Source: Mortierella sp. BCC40632 (taxonomy: Eukaryota > Mortierellomycota > Mortierellomycetes > Mortierellales > Mortierellaceae). From it: a DNA stretch of 64,000 bases. How positions within the stretch are numbered: position 1 is the first letter of the stretch; every line of letters starts with the position of its first letter. Under the pieces are notes generated by a model. It did no database searches. It was not told where the DNA came from and saw only the letters and a list, made by a program, of their open reading frames with translations. This document shows positions 47,563-58,217 of the stretch, piece by piece. The translations under genes and the position numbers were made by a program. The stretch is from NCBI GenBank assembly GCA_011634665.1, contig WAEK01000009.1, forward strand, positions 1-64,000, given 5' to 3'.

Positions 47563-49379
47563 ATGCAACTGAGGCGACAATCTGACTCTCTAAGATACTG
47601 TGCCCTTCGGTGGACATCGTATCTTTTGATCCGTATGCTTTTACTCTTGCTACCTCTCATGAAATACATCTACCACTACTTCGTTAATTTGAACTTACCA
47701 CCCTGGCCAATGTTTTACTCCGCATGGTCATAGATATCGCTTTGATTTACTATGGCGTCAGGAAATGTATGGATGTCCGGTCCAAGGAATTCTATCTTCA
47801 ATCGACAGATGAAGTGCCACAGTCTATAAACTTTCCAGATATTTGGATCTGTACTTTTGGTGGCGTTGAGATCGACTACCAATTGTGGGCAGATTCAAAC
47901 AATTCCACTGGACTGACAAAGTCGACCATCGACTTGTCCAACAACATTACAATTCTTGGTGATCTATCTCTATGCGATCCCTTTCACAACACCCTGACAA
48001 TCCTTTCCATGAGTGGTGTCAAATTGCCTTCCGACTCTGCCTGCAATATTTCTATCGTTCCAAAAAATCTAACGGACCCACAGGAGGTAAAACTCTGCCA
48101 TACATCTAAATTGTCTGTGCACCATGCGTTTTCAACCCCTCCGCCCCTCCAAACTCACAGGATATATTCGTTTTAGGAGTCTTTGGCAATTGTCAGTATT
48201 GTTCCCTTCGGTGAGTCATTACTTCTTTTTTCCCAAGTTTTAATTTTGAGTCTGATTGCTACTAGTCTAACCAGCTACTTCATCTGCATTCTTTTCCAAG
48301 ACAAAATCCTACTTTCAAAGCGCACTCGATCTTCGTATGATCCAGTCCTTTTTACCGAGATCTTTATCGAGAACAACATCTTTTTTAACCAGAGTAATGG
48401 CTACGTGTTTTTTGACGTGAAGACCTTGTCCACAAAGACAGTCCGGGATGACTTCTGGGGCCTATTTGGCAGGTTCAGTGACAAATTGACTCTTGGTGTG
48501 TCGTCAAAAATCCTTGAGAGTCACAGGCCAGGCTTCAATTACAGTAGTATCATATTAAGAGTTTCGCCAATCCACACCATCAGATCCCAGATTCTGTAAG
48601 ACTGCTTGGATACTCAGGTCCAGTGCTCCTGCTCCTACAGTTTGAAATCCTGGCGATCCATTAGACCTAACTTTTTTCGATCATCTCGTTTTAGCATCAC
48701 GTCAATCCCGAGTGCATTCTCCTCATGGGGAGGTGCATATTCTGTCCTTTGGAGTGCATTCTACATAATTTTTGGTACAGGGTAAGAGATTCACCTGTGG
48801 ATTAGTAGCTTGGCTATAACCTGCTCCTTTCATACATTCTCATTCGCAATTTCTACCAACTTCTTTAGAAAAATCAACGCCTTTGGGATGATTTCAGTGT
48901 ACTGTTTGCGTCGAACAACTCAACGACACCTCACTGAAACTTACGGCTACTGGAAACGAGAACCAGAAGCTAACGCAGATGAAGCTTTAAATAGTTCTCC
49001 TGCTGTCCCTGCCTCGACTTCTCTGCATTCGCTATCCCAGGAAGGATCTCCTACCAAAGAAGACGGAGTCTCTTTATCAAATATTCTTCCTTTAGTCAAC
49101 AACGATGACAGAGAGGATTCTACTCTTGTTCTTGATCAGCTGAGAATCCAAGACGAACGTATTAAGCAGCAGGAGCAGCATATTCACAAGATTGAGCAGA
49201 ACTTTGGAAAGCTTGACAAGCTGCTGAGAGATCACTACCTAGACATGAGCCTAGCATGTGAAGAGGACCCTCCAAGTAAATCTCGTCAGTGGTTGCCATC
49301 TTGGATCCGAAAATTGGGCCGCAACCAAGTCAACAATAAACAGGATCTACTTTCTGGAGATAAAGTTAATAGAGACTAG
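47563..49379 (+). CDS. Array gene 3: two-TM membrane protein with short coiled-coil tail
   Basis: Six exons (47563-47632, 47734-48086, 48177-48210, 48301-48595, 48695-48781, 48869-49379) give 449 aa. The first hydrophobic segment is W-T-S-Y-L-L-I-H-I-A-L-I-Y-Y-G after splicing. I-N-F-P-D-I-W-I-C-T follows. The ectodomain has Cys at L-C-D-P-F and A-C-N-I-S and N-glycosylation sequons such as N-N-S-T, N-N-I-T and N-L-T. It ends V-S-P-I-H-T-I-R-S-Q-I-L, then the W-G-G membrane segment and the tail. Only two heptad units remain in the coiled coil, which explains its shorter exon 6 (511 nt). The exact intron positions shared with the other genes support the model. Confidence 0.8.
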
Positions 49380-49710
49380 ACATCGGCCCATAATTTCAAT
49401 ACGATCACTTCTTAGCTGGATCCTAGATACTATGGAGATGCCAATATCAGGTGTGGCTACTATGCAATCATCTTCTCGTAGGATACCCTTTGGTAGAAAA
49501 TGAATTTTAGCCGCACTACTCCTTCCTCAACTTGCAAGAGCAGCAGCTTCTCCAACATCTAGAATGAAAGTGGAGCTCGAGTGTCTGCAAATAGACGGTT
49601 GGTAGAATACACTTTGGAATGAGGAATCATTCTGAATGTGACACTTCTGTGCTCGAACTTGGACACCACGTAGCTCAAGGCGAAACAAGAAAAGTGTATG
49701 AACGCAACCA

Positions 49711-49753
<43 letters not shown>

Positions 49754-50604
49754 GGACTGAACACCAACTCTTGTCTGCGCGATCACAGGACTGGAGGCGA
49801 GGTAACTAGCTCTACCATGCGTAACAAGATCTAAGGATACCACCTTTGATCCCATTCCTTCTAGTATTTAAAGACCACCGAAAGGTAAAGTGAGAAAAGG
49901 AGAAAAAGTCGAGATAGACATAGTTAAAACGAAAAAAAAAAAAAAAAAAAAAAAAAGAAAAAAAAAGTAGAGAAGTAAAAATGAAGATCTTCGTTTCACA
50001 TATCCCTCAAACATCTCTCTCCGAGAAGTCGGTCTCAATAGCCATATGTTGTAGCTGCCAAATTGGACTTTTCGCCTTGAAAGCAAGAGTTGGTTCAAGC
50101 GCAATCATTCAAAATAGATAAAAAAAAAAAATAAAAAAATAAAAAAATAAAAACTAGAGCCCTATGGCCCAATCGATTGGAATGTACCAAAGATCTCAGG
50201 CAGGTAGAGTCTGGCCGTCAAATCACAAGTTGTCACCAACTCATATTGAAAGAGAGTTCTGTCATATCTAATAACACTGGATTCCTCAATGAAAAAAGCC
50301 CAGCTAACTACCAACGCGCTATTTGACTCTACTGCTCAGGGGTGCTCAGGAAATCCAAGGTGTCCAAGAGTAGAGGACCAATGTTTATGCAAGTTTCTAC
50401 TTTTGAGTGCAGGAAACTCAAAAATAACGGCTTTCCCCACAATCCGCCAATCCAAGACACACATCCCCTTGCTTATAAATACACAAAGCAGGATGTATCA
50501 CTATCCGATCCTCTGTTACTTTTCACTGTAACTCGCTTGAAGATCAAGATCATTTGTTTAGGCGATACGCCTTTACTTCTTCTCCTCAGCCTTGCCAACG
50601 ATGG
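49380..50604 (+). repeat. Duplicated spacer, unit 3-4
   Basis: Counterpart of 46293-47446, with a T tract of about 40 (49711-49752) where the other copy has about 32, and several interrupted A tracts around 49930-49967 and 50120-50150. Confidence 0.85.
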
Positions 50605-50615
50605 TATATATTTAA
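50605..50615 (+). promoter_or_regulatory. TATA box of array gene 4
   Basis: TATATATTTAA, 106 bp before the ATG, in the same context as in gene 3. Confidence 0.6.
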
Positions 50616-50720
50616 CAGTTACTCTCGCTCACTCACACTTCTTCTCTTGTTCATCACAGCTCTCCTTGATTCTTCTCACATTTCAGCTACCAAAATCTAC
50701 CACCATCCTTTAATCGATCG

Positions 50721-52598
50721 ATGCAACTAAGACGGCAATCTGACTCTCTAAGATACTGTGCCCTTCGGTGGACAGCATATCTTTTGATCCGTATGTTCCC
50801 ATTCTCTCTACCTCTCCTCAAGAAATATGAATCATTTCCTCGGCAATTTGCACTTATCACCCTGGCCTTTTATTTACATTACTGCGAATGGTCATAGATA
50901 CTATTCTGATTTGTTATGGTGTCAAGAGAATCATGGATGTTCGGTCCAGGGAGTTCTATTATCAATCCACCGAAGAGGCACCACCTTTTTTAGACTTTCC
51001 CGACATTTGGATCTGTACTCTTAGCGGTACTGAGGTTGAGATTATACCTCGCACAGATTCAGTCCACCCCACTGCACTCACACGGAGGACAATCAACTTG
51101 CTCAACAAGACTGAGGCTATTGATACCACGCCTTTATGCAGCAAATGTCATGATACTATGACAATCTTTTCGATGAATGGCCTCAAAATACCTGCCAATT
51201 ACACATTGGGTGTGAAGATCAGTGCAAAAAATACAACCAATCTACAGGGGCAAATGAATGAAACGGATGTATGACTTTGCCATATACTAGATTGCCTTTG
51301 TAACTTTCATTTCAAAGAAAACTCACAAGATACATTCTGTTTGTAGGTTTCTTATTCAGAATTTTTTATTATTCCTTACGGTGAGTCTTTGCTTTATTCA
51401 TAAATCGCTTTTTGAGGCTATTTGCCAGTTCAGTGGTCTAACATATTACCTCCTCCACACTCTCTTAGATAAGATCCCGCCTGAAGAGCGCATCCGGCTA
51501 TTGAGTGATCCGGTCCTTTTCGGTGAGATCTTTGTCAATAACAAGTTCGTGTTTTACCGGAGGAACGATTACCTGGATATTAATGTGAAGAATTTCTCTA
51601 CCAAGACAATCCGTAATGGGTTTTGGGGTCTATTTGGATGGTTCGACAATAAGTTGACTCGCAGTATGTCAGCGAACCTCTTGAAAGATGACATTACAGG
51701 TGCCAGTTACACCATTGTTTATGTGAGAATCGGGGCGGTTCACACCATCAGATCTCAGATTCTGTAAGATTCTTCGATAGTCAAGGCCCAGTGTTCCTGC
51801 TCTTTTACGCTCGGCATTCGAAAAGACACATTCGATCTGACTTTCTTCGATCTTCTCGCTTAATAGCATCACCTCAATTCCTGGCGCATTCTCTTCATGG
51901 GGAGGTGCATTCTCCATCCTGTGGGCTGCATTCTATATACTGTTCGGTACTGGGTAAGGGATTCGACTGTGGATTGATAGTTTGACAGTAACCCATCCCT
52001 TTCATACTTTCTCACTCGCAATTCTTTTTTTTTTTTCACCTACTCTGATAGAAAAATCGATCCTCTCGGGATCATCTCAGCATATTGTTTGCGTCGAACA
52101 ACCCAACGACACCTCACTGAGACTTACGGTTACTGGAAACAAGGAACAACAGCCAACGCAGATGTGACTGTAATTGAACCTGCCGCTGTCCCCGCCTCGA
52201 CTTCTCTGTATTTGCTGTCCCAGGAAGGATCTCCTACCGGGGAGGATAGAGCCCTTTTGTCAGATCTTCTTCCTTTGGTTAACGGTGATGTCAAAGGAAA
52301 TCAAACCCTTGTCCTTGATCTACTCAGATCCCAAGACGAGCGTATTAAGCAGCAGGACGAATGTATTAGGCTACAGGATGAACGTAGTAGGCAACAGGAG
52401 CAGCAAATCCACAGAATTGAGAAGGATTTCGGCATGCTAGACCAATTGCTGAGAGATCACTATCTGAACATGAGCCTAGCAAGTGAGGAGGGCCTTCCTC
52501 GAGTTAAATCTGATCAGTGGTTGCCATCTTGGATACGAAAATTGGGTCGCAATAAAGAGCAAGGGCCACCCTCTGGAGAAAGGACCTTGATAGACTAG
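50721..52598 (+). CDS. Array gene 4: two-TM membrane protein with coiled-coil tail
   Basis: Six exons (50721-50790, 50898-51268, 51347-51380, 51469-51763, 51867-51953, 52052-52598) give 467 aa, the longest copy. Exon 2 is extended (371 nt), adding residues before the second splice. It carries L-D-F-P-D-I-W-I-C-T, F-W-G-L-F-G-W, R-S-Q-I-L and the membrane segment A-F-S-S-W-G-G-A-F-S-I-L-W-A-A-F-Y-I-L-F-G. That segment is closer to gene 1 than to genes 2 and 3, as is its F-W-G-L-F-G-W. The array thus pairs as 1/4 and 2/3 in these regions. The tail has four heptads and a conserved W-L-P-S-W-I-R-K-L-G-R-N near the end. Confidence 0.8.
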
Positions 52599-52649
52599 AC
52601 AGCGACTCGTACATTCAATGTGGTCTCTTGAAAACTGGAAACTGGATAG

Positions 52650-53124
52650 TATTGCGGGGGGATGAGAGAGGAGGATGAATGTGTTTAGGTTTGGTAGTAT
52701 GGCTGCAATTGTGTCCTCTTCTCATACATTCTCACACACAATCTCTTTACTCATTTCGTTAGAAGAAGAAAAAAGATCGATACCTTTGGGATAATCTCTG
52801 CATACTGTTTGCGTCAGAGCAATTCAAAAACGCTTCAATGAAAATTAGGACTACTGGGAAAAGAGAATAAAAACCCTCCCCCTGTCCTTGCCTCCACTTC
52901 TCTGTATTCATTATCCCAGGAGGAATCCCGTACCGGGAGAGGATGGAGCACCTATGTTGGCTCTTCCTTTAGTCGATAGCTACGTCAGAGAGTACCCTAC
53001 CCTTGTCCTTGATCAGCTCAGATTACAGGGCGATTGCATTAGGCAGCAAGACGAACTCAACAAGCAGCAGGAGATTAGCTTTGGAAACTATGTAGCAGCC
53101 CAAACGCTCAATGTGACCTCTTGA
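52650..53124 (+). pseudogene. Array relic 5: decayed last exon
   Basis: Starting inside a copy of intron 5 (about 52690-52760), the sequence continues as a damaged exon 6: F-G-I-I-S-A-Y-C-L-R, then a stop, then S-T-S-L-Y-S-L-S-Q-E in a shifted frame, then remnants of L-V-L-D-Q-L-R-L-Q and Q-Q-D-E-L heptads. Exons 1-5 are absent. This is a truncated fifth unit at the right end of the array. Confidence 0.75.
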
Positions 53125-53544
53125 AAACTGGAAACTTGGATACTGCCCCTTTACCAATTTTTTTTTTTTTGAAACGTTGGTCAACAAAGGTAGATATATC
53201 GTCTTCTCCGATCTGATTTATTTGAAAGTGTGTGCTGTTCATCTTTGAAGAAAGGACTCTTTTGGGACAAGTCTGTGCCCTAGGTGGTGGTGTAACCTTC
53301 CATCTGCGTTTGACATCAATGTCCTCTCATTGGCGAAGAAGAGGGATGTCTATGTGTTGTCTTGTCCAACAGTAAAAAAGTGTCCCTAGCCCCACATTCG
53401 ATTCCCCTCCCTCCCCCTTCCTTGCTCCCATAATCTTGAATTGGTTCTACTATACCAGAGTCTGAAAAGCACGCCTTTGTAAAGGTTTAAAGCACAAATA
53501 GTTGTCCCAAAAACTCTGTCGATTCGATTACTTTCCCTGCTCTC
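53125..53544. other. Intergenic, no gene seen
   Basis: End of the array and 3' flank of the phosphatase gene on the other strand. No coding signal. Confidence 0.55.
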
Positions 53545-55030
53545 TTAAGCAATCGTGCCTGGCCATGGCTGTCTTGTGATTTTTTTGTCAGTCTCTTGTT
53601 CCTGGACTTGCTTGTAAAAGTCTTGGACTTCGGGATGGTCACAGATGTTTTTGTCAGCCTAAAGAAAAAAGAAAAAAAGAAAAAAGAAAAAGAAAAAGAA
53701 AAAGAAGGTTTGTTAACAAGTGACGCTCTGGGGAAAGGAAAAGGTGGTGTGTATGGAAGGGAGGAAGGACAAGGACACGGGGTGAGGAAAGATGCGGGGC
53801 GCAAACTCCCTTGTTGATCAGATGTCCATAGTGGACTCTTCCATGATTGGACCGCCTCCTTGCAAGAGAGAGAGAGAGAGACCCCTCTCCATCCTGACTT
53901 CACCACATCACGCCCCTCTCTCCCCTCCTCTATGCGTCTGGCAGTTACAGCTCTTTCTCCTCGGAGTGGTGCTATGCCTTCCTGGTTACTCATATCTGGG
54001 AAAGCAAAACTTACCTGCGATCGAGCCTGCAATAGGATAGCTTGAGCTTCTTGAGGAGTCAGTTGGTAATAGTAGATCAGCCAACAAAGTGCAACAGTGG
54101 CACTTCTTCCTCTGCCCGCTAATGAGACATTCGACATTTAGAGTACATTTTTAGTAAAAGGGAAAAAAAGACGCTTCGAGACACACTTGTAGTGTAAAAG
54201 TTGAGGATAGCGTGACACCCCCTTGCCTCACTCCTCCTCAACTGACCTTTGCAGTGCAGATAAACCTTGTCCCTCGTGGCCACGGCCATGTCCGTATTTG
54301 ATTCTGTCTGTCCTTTCGATCCAAGTCTCTTTTCCAAGAAACGAACGCCAATCCAAATACTATCAACAGTTGGAGTGTTGAAATCGCGTGTAGGGATCCA
54401 ACACTGAACCATCTGAAGTGTGTTCAGATGGTTGAGATGTCCTCGAAATTCTGCACACATATTGATGATCGCCGCGACACTATGCTGGGAAGAAAGTTCG
54501 TCCAATAGTTTGGGTGTTGTTGGCATGGCACCCAGGATGATTGGGGTGTGTGGAATGGGATCATACCATTTCCAACGTGTGATGGGTGCAAGAACAGTGG
54601 TGGCTAGCTAAAGTTTGAGAACCACGCAGAGTCGACCCAGAATAGACAACAACGACAAAAAGAAGCATTTTTGGGATTAAGACAGGGAACAAGGCCTTTG
54701 CTCAGTGTACCTGAGAGTAGCCAAAAGAAAAGAAGAAGAAAAAATAGCGGCAATGGTCGAGTTTCCTTCTTTTTTCTTTCTTTCTTTTGCAAACCATACC
54801 CTATTGTAGTTGAGCGACACTGTATACGCGAGCCACCCGACAACGGTGGTTGACTCAGGAACGGACCCTTCCAGCGTAGGGTCTGCGCCATCACCCTGAT
54901 AGACGGTCGTTGGATGGCCAGAGGATGGAGAAGTCGACAATGATTGCGACGCTGATGATGGCAATGACGATGGAGCCGCTAGAGATGTGCCCTGTTGCGG
55001 CACCTCAGTAGCACTCTGGTCTGTGTCCAT
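53545..55030 (-). CDS. PTPMT1-type dual-specificity phosphatase
   Basis: Four exons (55030-54800, 54607-54247, 54118-54015, 53658-53545) join in phase to 269 aa. The phosphatase loop H-C-K-A-G-R-G-R-S (C-x5-R) is split by the second intron. W-Y-D-P-I-P...I-I-L-G-A-M-P upstream and the candidate general acid in P-T-R-D-F-N match the PTPMT1 pattern. PTPMT1 removes phosphate from phosphatidylglycerophosphate in the inner mitochondrial membrane, giving phosphatidylglycerol for cardiolipin. The first 45 residues are Ser/Thr/Gln-rich. A hydrophobic stretch (V-V-G-W-L-A-Y-T-V) crosses to N-Y-N-R near residue 77. A more general dual-specificity phosphatase is the alternative, but the W-Y-D-P block favours PTPMT1. 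Confidence 0.85.
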
Positions 55031-55295
55031 GGTGAGGATGTTGGATGAGCTCCCAAGCAAGTTGTCATTCACTCTCTTTGAGTTCCAACCGTCTGCTACA
55101 TGGGGGGGACCTTCTCCCAAAAGGAAAAAAAGCCATTCTCCTCGCATTCTTGCAAACAGTCACAACGCGCGCCTACCATTCTACCATTCATCAAAAGAAC
55201 AGACACCACTACCATCTCTTATTTTCCATTTATATTTTTAGATGATCCTCTTTTCTTTTATTTACTTTCCTCCGTCCACACCAATCTAAAACACC

Positions 55296-57373
55296 ATGTC
55301 TTCAGACGTATTGGGATTGATCGCCGAAAAGATGAGGCATGAGAACTTTTCGGAAGAAGAGATCAAAACTGTTGAGACGGCCAAGGGTCAAATCTCTGCC
55401 TACAGTAAGCCTTTGGGAGAGTGAGAAGGATTCCATCGCAGGAGGAAAAAATATATACACTGAGGCCTTTCCAGAAACTCAACAAAAAAAAAAAAGTCGA
55501 TATTCAGTGTTCTCGTGTGCCGCGCAGGATCCACTGATCCAGGCTCCAGTTCCCAGGCCATCGCATGGATCCAACTGCCAGCGAACAAAAAGCTTGAAAG
55601 CTCACCGAGTGGATACTGTCCATGGATCTATTCTCAAAGGAAAGCAGTCGTTGCTTTGTCAGGACCACACAACAGAACCTCCTTGGTTGGGATAGTGACG
55701 ACTCCTTGAGCTTACAAGAAGCGGATCGAAACGCCACCACCAAAGGATTGGCACTAGGAAATAGGATTATACAGAAGATGGTATCCATTGCGATCTCTCC
55801 TTCACCAAAGGCTTTGTTTTCTTTTTTCAGGACATGCAACCCGATTTGTGGAAATGAATGGGGAGAAAGGGGAAAAGAGGAGGTCTTCATAAAAACGGAC
55901 TTTTGGGAGGATAAGTCCGTTTGCTAATTTCTCCCCCCCCCTCCCACATTGTTTACACTAGCTACAATGGGCACGATTGGAGGAGGAACAACTGGACTGA
56001 TGCTTGGTAAGATTTCCACTCTCTATCTCTCCTCGCACAAGGAAACCTTATCGATCCCAGCAACAAAAAATGCACGCCTTCCGCACCTCTCTTCCACTGC
56101 ACTAATGACCACTCGACGATATGATCAACCCTGCATCTCTCCCCTTCATCTCTATTAGCCAGAGCCAAGAAAATGAATGGCTTTCCTGCCATGGGCATTA
56201 CAGTAGGTGCCTGTTTGATTGGCTCTCAGCTGGGCCTGATGTTTGGCGCGCTCAAAGGCATTCGAACCATCCAATCAATCCCTAACTTTCAACGCGTGCT
56301 CAACATTGTTCAAGAAGTCCGGTAAGGAGAGTCCTGATGTCTTAGGAATCATTGAAAGGAGAAGCGGACCAAAAGAAAATCAAAGATATAAGAGAAGGAG
56401 AGAGAAAGACACTCACCGATTGAGGTGACGGTTTCTAATGTCCACACTTTTATAAATATTTCTTGGTGCTTGCTTAGGTACGAGTCAGCCGCTGGCGGTC
56501 AAGCAGCTCAACACCGTCAACATCAACATCATGACCAGGCCGCCATGATGCCCGGATCTGGCCAGTCCAATCGATTCCCAGGACAAGGTGGCTCTTTTTC
56601 ACAATTCCCTCAGCCATCATCATCATCATCACAGCGGTATCAACGTGGATCTGAGCTAATGTCAGACGAGGCAGTTGCACACCAAGACCAGTCTTTCCAG
56701 GGCTTTAAGGGTGGTGATGGGTACCATGGAGGAAACGACCCTTCTGGGTCAGGTTCCAAACTTGAACAAAGCAATGGTAAAGTCTCGCATTTTTTTTTTT
56801 ACTTGGGTTTTTGTTTCCATGTATGGACATTAAAGGGGGAGAGGAGGAGGGGAGAAAGAAGAGTCATTAATTGGCGTCTCTTGATGTCACCCACTCTTAA
56901 CGAATTCGGGCATTTTTTTTCTGCCTTCTCTCTCTTTTTCTATCTATCTATCTCTGTCTCTCTACTGCGTCGGTAAAAAAAAAAAAAAAAAAATAGCATG
57001 GGGTCAAGCAGAACAAAGGGCCAAAGAGATCCATAGAAGCTCTTCTAGTTGGTCCCAAATCCGTAAACAAACCAACCCACGCTCAGCATGGGATGAAGTC
57101 CGAGATGGTCGAACACCAGGTCAAGCCTCCAATACGGAAGATGAAGACGAGGACGAAGACCAAAACAATAACATTAACAACAAAGCAAGTCCACGCAAGA
57201 CCGGGTCTAAGGTGTCAGCATGGGATCGAGTCCGACAAGAATCAACGACTGGTGGGGATGGGTTTGTGAGGACAGGGAATGCACCTGATGGAACAGGTGA
57301 CTTTGCTAGAACACGAGAAGATCTCGAATCTAAAACGTCGAGACAAAAGAACCGGTATGGCGATGACCTGTAG
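55296..57373 (+). CDS. Glycine-zipper small membrane protein with W-D-x-V-R repeats (5' structure tentative)
   Basis: Exon 1 (55296-55404) reads M-S-S-D-V-L-G-L-I-A-E-K-M and ends G-Q-I-S-A-Y. A second exon from 55719 (A-D-R-N-A-T-T-K-G-L-A-L-G-N-R) joins in phase, but its end is unclear. The rest is firm: 55962-56006, 56159-56321, 56478-56776, 56997-57373. It contains T-I-G-G-G-T-T-G-L-M-L and I-T-V-G-A-C-L-I-G-S-Q-L-G-L-M-F-G, Gly-spaced hydrophobic helices typical of close membrane packing, then I-Q-S-I-P-N-F-Q-R-V-L. A Gln/Ser-rich region and three W-x2-(I/V)-R motifs (S-W-S-Q-I-R, A-W-D-E-V-R, A-W-D-R-V-R) follow. The C-terminus is K-N-R-Y-G-D-D-L. There is some likeness to OCIA-domain proteins, not secure. 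Confidence 0.7.
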
Positions 57374-58217
57374 TCTTGGTTTTTTTTTTTTTTAATTCCC
57401 GGACTCCCTCCCCTCCCGCTCTCTCTCTCTCTCTCTCCTCACTCTGCAAGAAATCCCAAGCAGTTAGGCAGGCAGACCCACAGGCAAGCAAGCATGGGGC
57501 AGAGATGACATGTCATTTAAATATAAAGGAAAAAAAAAAAAAAAAAATAGATCAAGTCAGACACTTGTGCCGTATCCGTGCATTATGATTCGTTCATAAG
57601 AAAGAGAGAAAGAGTACGGAGGGACAAAAAAAAAAGTGCGTGAGGAGAGCCGCTGGATGCTTTTTTTTTTTTTTTGTCGGTCATTATCCTGTCCATGCCA
57701 GGGGGCAATTTCCATTTTGAGGGAGCGCAACCCTCATTGGTCAACCAGCTACTTTGAGCGGAGCGAAAAAAATATATAAAAAAAAAAAACTTTTGAGATT
57801 TTTGCATTGGAAAAAAGAAAGAAAGAAAGAAAGAGTGGACCTCGTTGCCCAAGTGGATATGAAGCACCGTTTGTTGCAATTTATGCAGGAGACTGAGGGG
57901 TTCGCTTGTTTTCTTCATTCTTTTTTTTCTCTCTCTTTTTATCTCTTTCAGCCATAAAGAGAGACGCGAATTGAGAAAAAAAAAAAAAACCTCCATCTAT
58001 TCACCATAAAATTTCAAGGTATATTTCAGATAAAAATGAGAGAGCGTGTGTGTGAGAGAGAGTGAAAACATCTGGCTAATGGCTGGGCAAGAAACAGTGT
58101 GCGTGTGCGTGTGTTGTGAGTTGTGTGTGTGTGTGTGTGTGTGTGTCTGTGTCTGTGTCTGTGTCTGCGGTGCTAAAATATATACGTATGACTAGAGTAC
58201 TACGAGAGGCGTGATCT
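57374..58217. other. Intergenic with (GT)n and homopolymers
   Basis: A CT repeat lies near 57418-57437, several A/T tracts are present, and GTGT/GTCTGT repeats lie at 58097-58167, probably in the 3' UTR of the minus-strand gene. No coding sequence. Confidence 0.6.
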
